From Butyricimonas muris (GTDB lineage: Bacteria; Bacteroidota; Bacteroidia; Bacteroidales; Marinifilaceae), in assembly GCF_046365375.1 (NCBI RefSeq), contig NZ_JBKEIT010000005.1, positions 248,001 through 312,000 of the forward strand: a DNA stretch of 64,000 nucleotides, given 5' to 3'. Made by a program: the position numbers and the translations under genes. The notes under the pieces were generated by a model that had not been told where the DNA came from, did no database searches, and saw only the letters and a program-made list of their open reading frames with translations. Below are positions 62,359-64,000 of the stretch, piece after piece (position 1 is the first letter of the stretch; each line of letters opens with the position of its first letter).

Positions 62359-64000
62359 CGTGTCAAGGAATAAGGTTTATTATCATCCGTGTAAATCCTA
62401 TTTCGGTTGGGACGATTACTCATCTCAAACTCCAACATCCCTCCCGCCATGATATCCCGTTGGGTTATATAAGCCTTATCATACGGTTTCCCGTTCAACC
62501 GGACAGCTTTCACGTATCGGTTTTTGTCATCCACTTTCGACGCACGCACCTCAAACGTGTTGCCATTCTCCAAACGTATTTTCATGTAGGGCAGGTAAGG
62601 AGCACCCAACACGTATTGATCCGTCCCGGGACAGACAGGATAAAATCCTAAAGCCGAGAAGATATACCAAGCAGACATCTGCCCGCAATCGTCGTTACCG
62701 CATAACCCGTCGATTTTATTCCTGTACATACGGTTCATCACTTCCCGCACCCGGAACTGCGTCTTCCAAGGTTGAGAAGTCCAAGCGTACAAATACAACA
62801 CGTGATGGCTGGGTTCATTCCCGTGCACGTAATTCCCCATTAACCCCTCTTCCGTGATGTCCTCCGTATCGGCATAATATTTTTCCGGAAGATGCATCGT
62901 GAACAAGCTATCCAACCGTTCGGCAAAACGCTTTTCCCCTCCCGTCAAACGGATCAACCCGTTTACATCGTGCGGCACGTGCAACGAGTAATTCCACGAA
63001 TTACCCTCGATAAATCCTTCGCCATGCGTGCCCAACGGATCGAACGGCTCTTTCCAGCTCCCGTCGGATAAGCGGGGACGTGCAAATCCCAAACGTTCGT
63101 CAAACAGATTACGGTAATTCATCGCCCGGCTTTCGTATTCGTGAGCCATATTCTCGTTCCCCGCCGCCTTCGCCGTCCGATATATCGCCCAATCGTCATA
63201 CGCGTTCTCCAGCGTGATTGAAGCACCATTCCCGTCTTTATCCACGGGCACGTACCCCTTTTCCACGTATTCACGGGTATGCTGGTAATACGGAATATTC
63301 GAACTGTTCTTCATCGCCTCCAATACCAACGCCGTATCCAGTTCGATACCTTTCGCCACGGCATCCGCCACGACGGCAACCCCGTGATAAGCGATCATAC
63401 ACCAGTTCTCGTTACCCATATGCGACCACACGGGCAAAGCCTTGTGTACACTCTGCCGGTAATGCTCCAACATGGACATCACCATATCCCGGTTCCGCTC
63501 CCGGTTGATCACATTAAACAACGGGTGCAAAGCCCGATAGGTATCCCACAAAGAAAAAACGGTATAATTGGTAAAACCTTCCGCCTGATGAATCATGTGA
63601 TCCACACCCCGGTACTGTCCATCCACGTCCATGTAAACAGACGGATTTATCATCGTGTGGTACAACGAGGTATATAACATACACAACTCGTCATGACTTC
63701 CTCGAGCCTCAATCACCGAAAGCTCCTTGTTCCATTTCTCTCCGGCACGTGCCGCCAACGTTTCAAAGTCAACACCTGCCGCTTCCGCCTGTAAGTTTTT
63801 CAACGCACCTTCCGTGCTCACGCACGAAAGAGCCACCTTAACCTCCAGTTCCGGGCTATCGTGTAAGTCGAAATCAAAATATGCCACAATGCCCCTACCG
63901 CCCATTTCCGGGAAATTGTGTTTCTCATCAAACCGACGCCAAAAACCTTTATAGTCCACCTCCTCGAAATTCTCGTGCCCGTAATTCCGTATCGGTTTGG
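62355..64000 (-). CDS. GH92 alpha-mannosidase, partial (5' end beyond right edge)
   Basis: The frame is open to the window edge (548 codons seen); a GTG at 63959 is internal. It shows the same GH92 C-terminal blocks as the gene at 59.3 kb: GNYVHGNEPSHHVLYLYAW (catalytic Glu in GNEPSH), DDCGQMSAWYIFSALGFYPV and VLGAPYLPYMKI. The two GH92 enzymes are clearly related but far from identical, and this one keeps GNE where the other reads GNQ in the same position. The signal sequence is not visible. It is the first visible gene of the operon. Confidence 0.9.
   Translation of the reverse strand, partial: KPIRNYGHENFEEVDYKGFWRRFDEKHNFPEMGGRGIVAYFDFDLHDSPELEVKVALSCVSTEGALKNLQAEAAGVDFETLAARAGEKWNKELSVIEARGSHDELCMLYTSLYHTMINPSVYMDVDGQYRGVDHMIHQAEGFTNYTVFSLWDTYRALHPLFNVINRERNRDMVMSMLEHYRQSVHKALPVWSHMGNENWCMIAYHGVAVVADAVAKGIELDTALVLEAMKNSSNIPYYQHTREYVEKGYVPVDKDGNGASITLENAYDDWAIYRTAKAAGNENMAHEYESRAMNYRNLFDERLGFARPRLSDGSWKEPFDPLGTHGEGFIEGNSWNYSLHVPHDVNGLIRLTGGEKRFAERLDSLFTMHLPEKYYADTEDITEEGLMGNYVHGNEPSHHVLYLYAWTSQPWKTQFRVREVMNRMYRNKIDGLCGNDDCGQMSAWYIFSALGFYPVCPGTDQYVLGAPYLPYMKIRLENGNTFEVRASKVDDKNRYVKAVRLNGKPYDKAYITQRDIMAGGMLEFEMSNRPNRNRIYTDDNKPYSLTR

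Overview
The window looks like the chromosome of a gut Bacteroidota, order Bacteroidales. The signs are a 289-residue primary sigma factor, TTTG/TAnnTTTG promoters, a SusC/SusD pair with its own ECF sigma and FecR anti-sigma, a FeoA-FeoB fusion, a DUF2723 membrane protein and several GH92/GH29 glycosidases. The family Odoribacteraceae (Butyricimonas/Odoribacter-like) is my guess from overall character, not something the sequence proves.

Region 1 (1-20 kb) is a siphophage-type tail and lysis module with no head genes. On the minus strand, read from 14.7 kb down to 0.45 kb, lie a tape measure protein, a small beta-repeat protein, a distal tail protein, a 2347-residue tail-tip protein with LamG-like and BspA-like LRR domains, a tail fibre protein, a membrane/coiled-coil protein and an M15 peptidase, ending at a terminator. 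A coiled-coil lipoprotein then runs off the left edge. On the plus strand, diverging from this block, lie a tandemly duplicated lipoprotein gene, a secreted protein, a sigma-like regulator, a tail tube protein and a tail assembly chaperone pair with a clear -1 frameshift site (A AAA AAC at 19747). A single inversion of about 14.7-20.07 kb would restore the usual tube-chaperone-tape measure order. No terminase, portal, capsid, integrase or replication gene is visible, so this is either a headless tailocin-like locus, a rearranged prophage, or part of a phage extending left of the window.

Region 2 (21-25 kb) is an accessory island next to tRNA-Leu(CAG) and tRNA-Gln(TTG). It is bounded by a direct repeat of the tRNA-Leu 3' end plus terminator (21076 and 24740). 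It carries a three-gene operon (STAS/GHKL ATPase, DUF4325 STAS-like protein, PIN nuclease), a HigBA toxin-antitoxin pair, a relic of a tail tube gene and an unusual interleaved inverted repeat. The ATPase-STAS-PIN operon is the best candidate for an undescribed regulated-toxin or defence system.

Region 3 (25-37 kb) is core chromosome: DUF2723 glycosyltransferase-like protein, prfB with its +1 frameshift, heptose kinase, pdxTS, primary sigma factor, rpmH and feoAB with its small partner.

Region 4 (37-48 kb) is a nutrient-uptake locus: ECF sigma, FecR, SusC, SusD, a lipoprotein and a large zinc metalloprotease, suggesting peptide or protein use. Region 5 (48-59 kb) holds mixed metabolic and repair genes: GNAT and DUF2156 proteins, a PoxB-like enzyme, alpha-L-fucosidase, class I aldolase, a radical-SAM/DUF4130 DNA repair pair and a DUF4272 protein. 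Region 6 (59-64 kb) is a glycan locus with two GH92 alpha-mannosidases flanking a basic-secretory-protein-like metalloprotease lipoprotein; the last GH92 runs off the right edge. Intergenic spaces in regions 3-6 carry a recurring structured repeat (three copies) and a recurring terminator-like palindrome (three copies).
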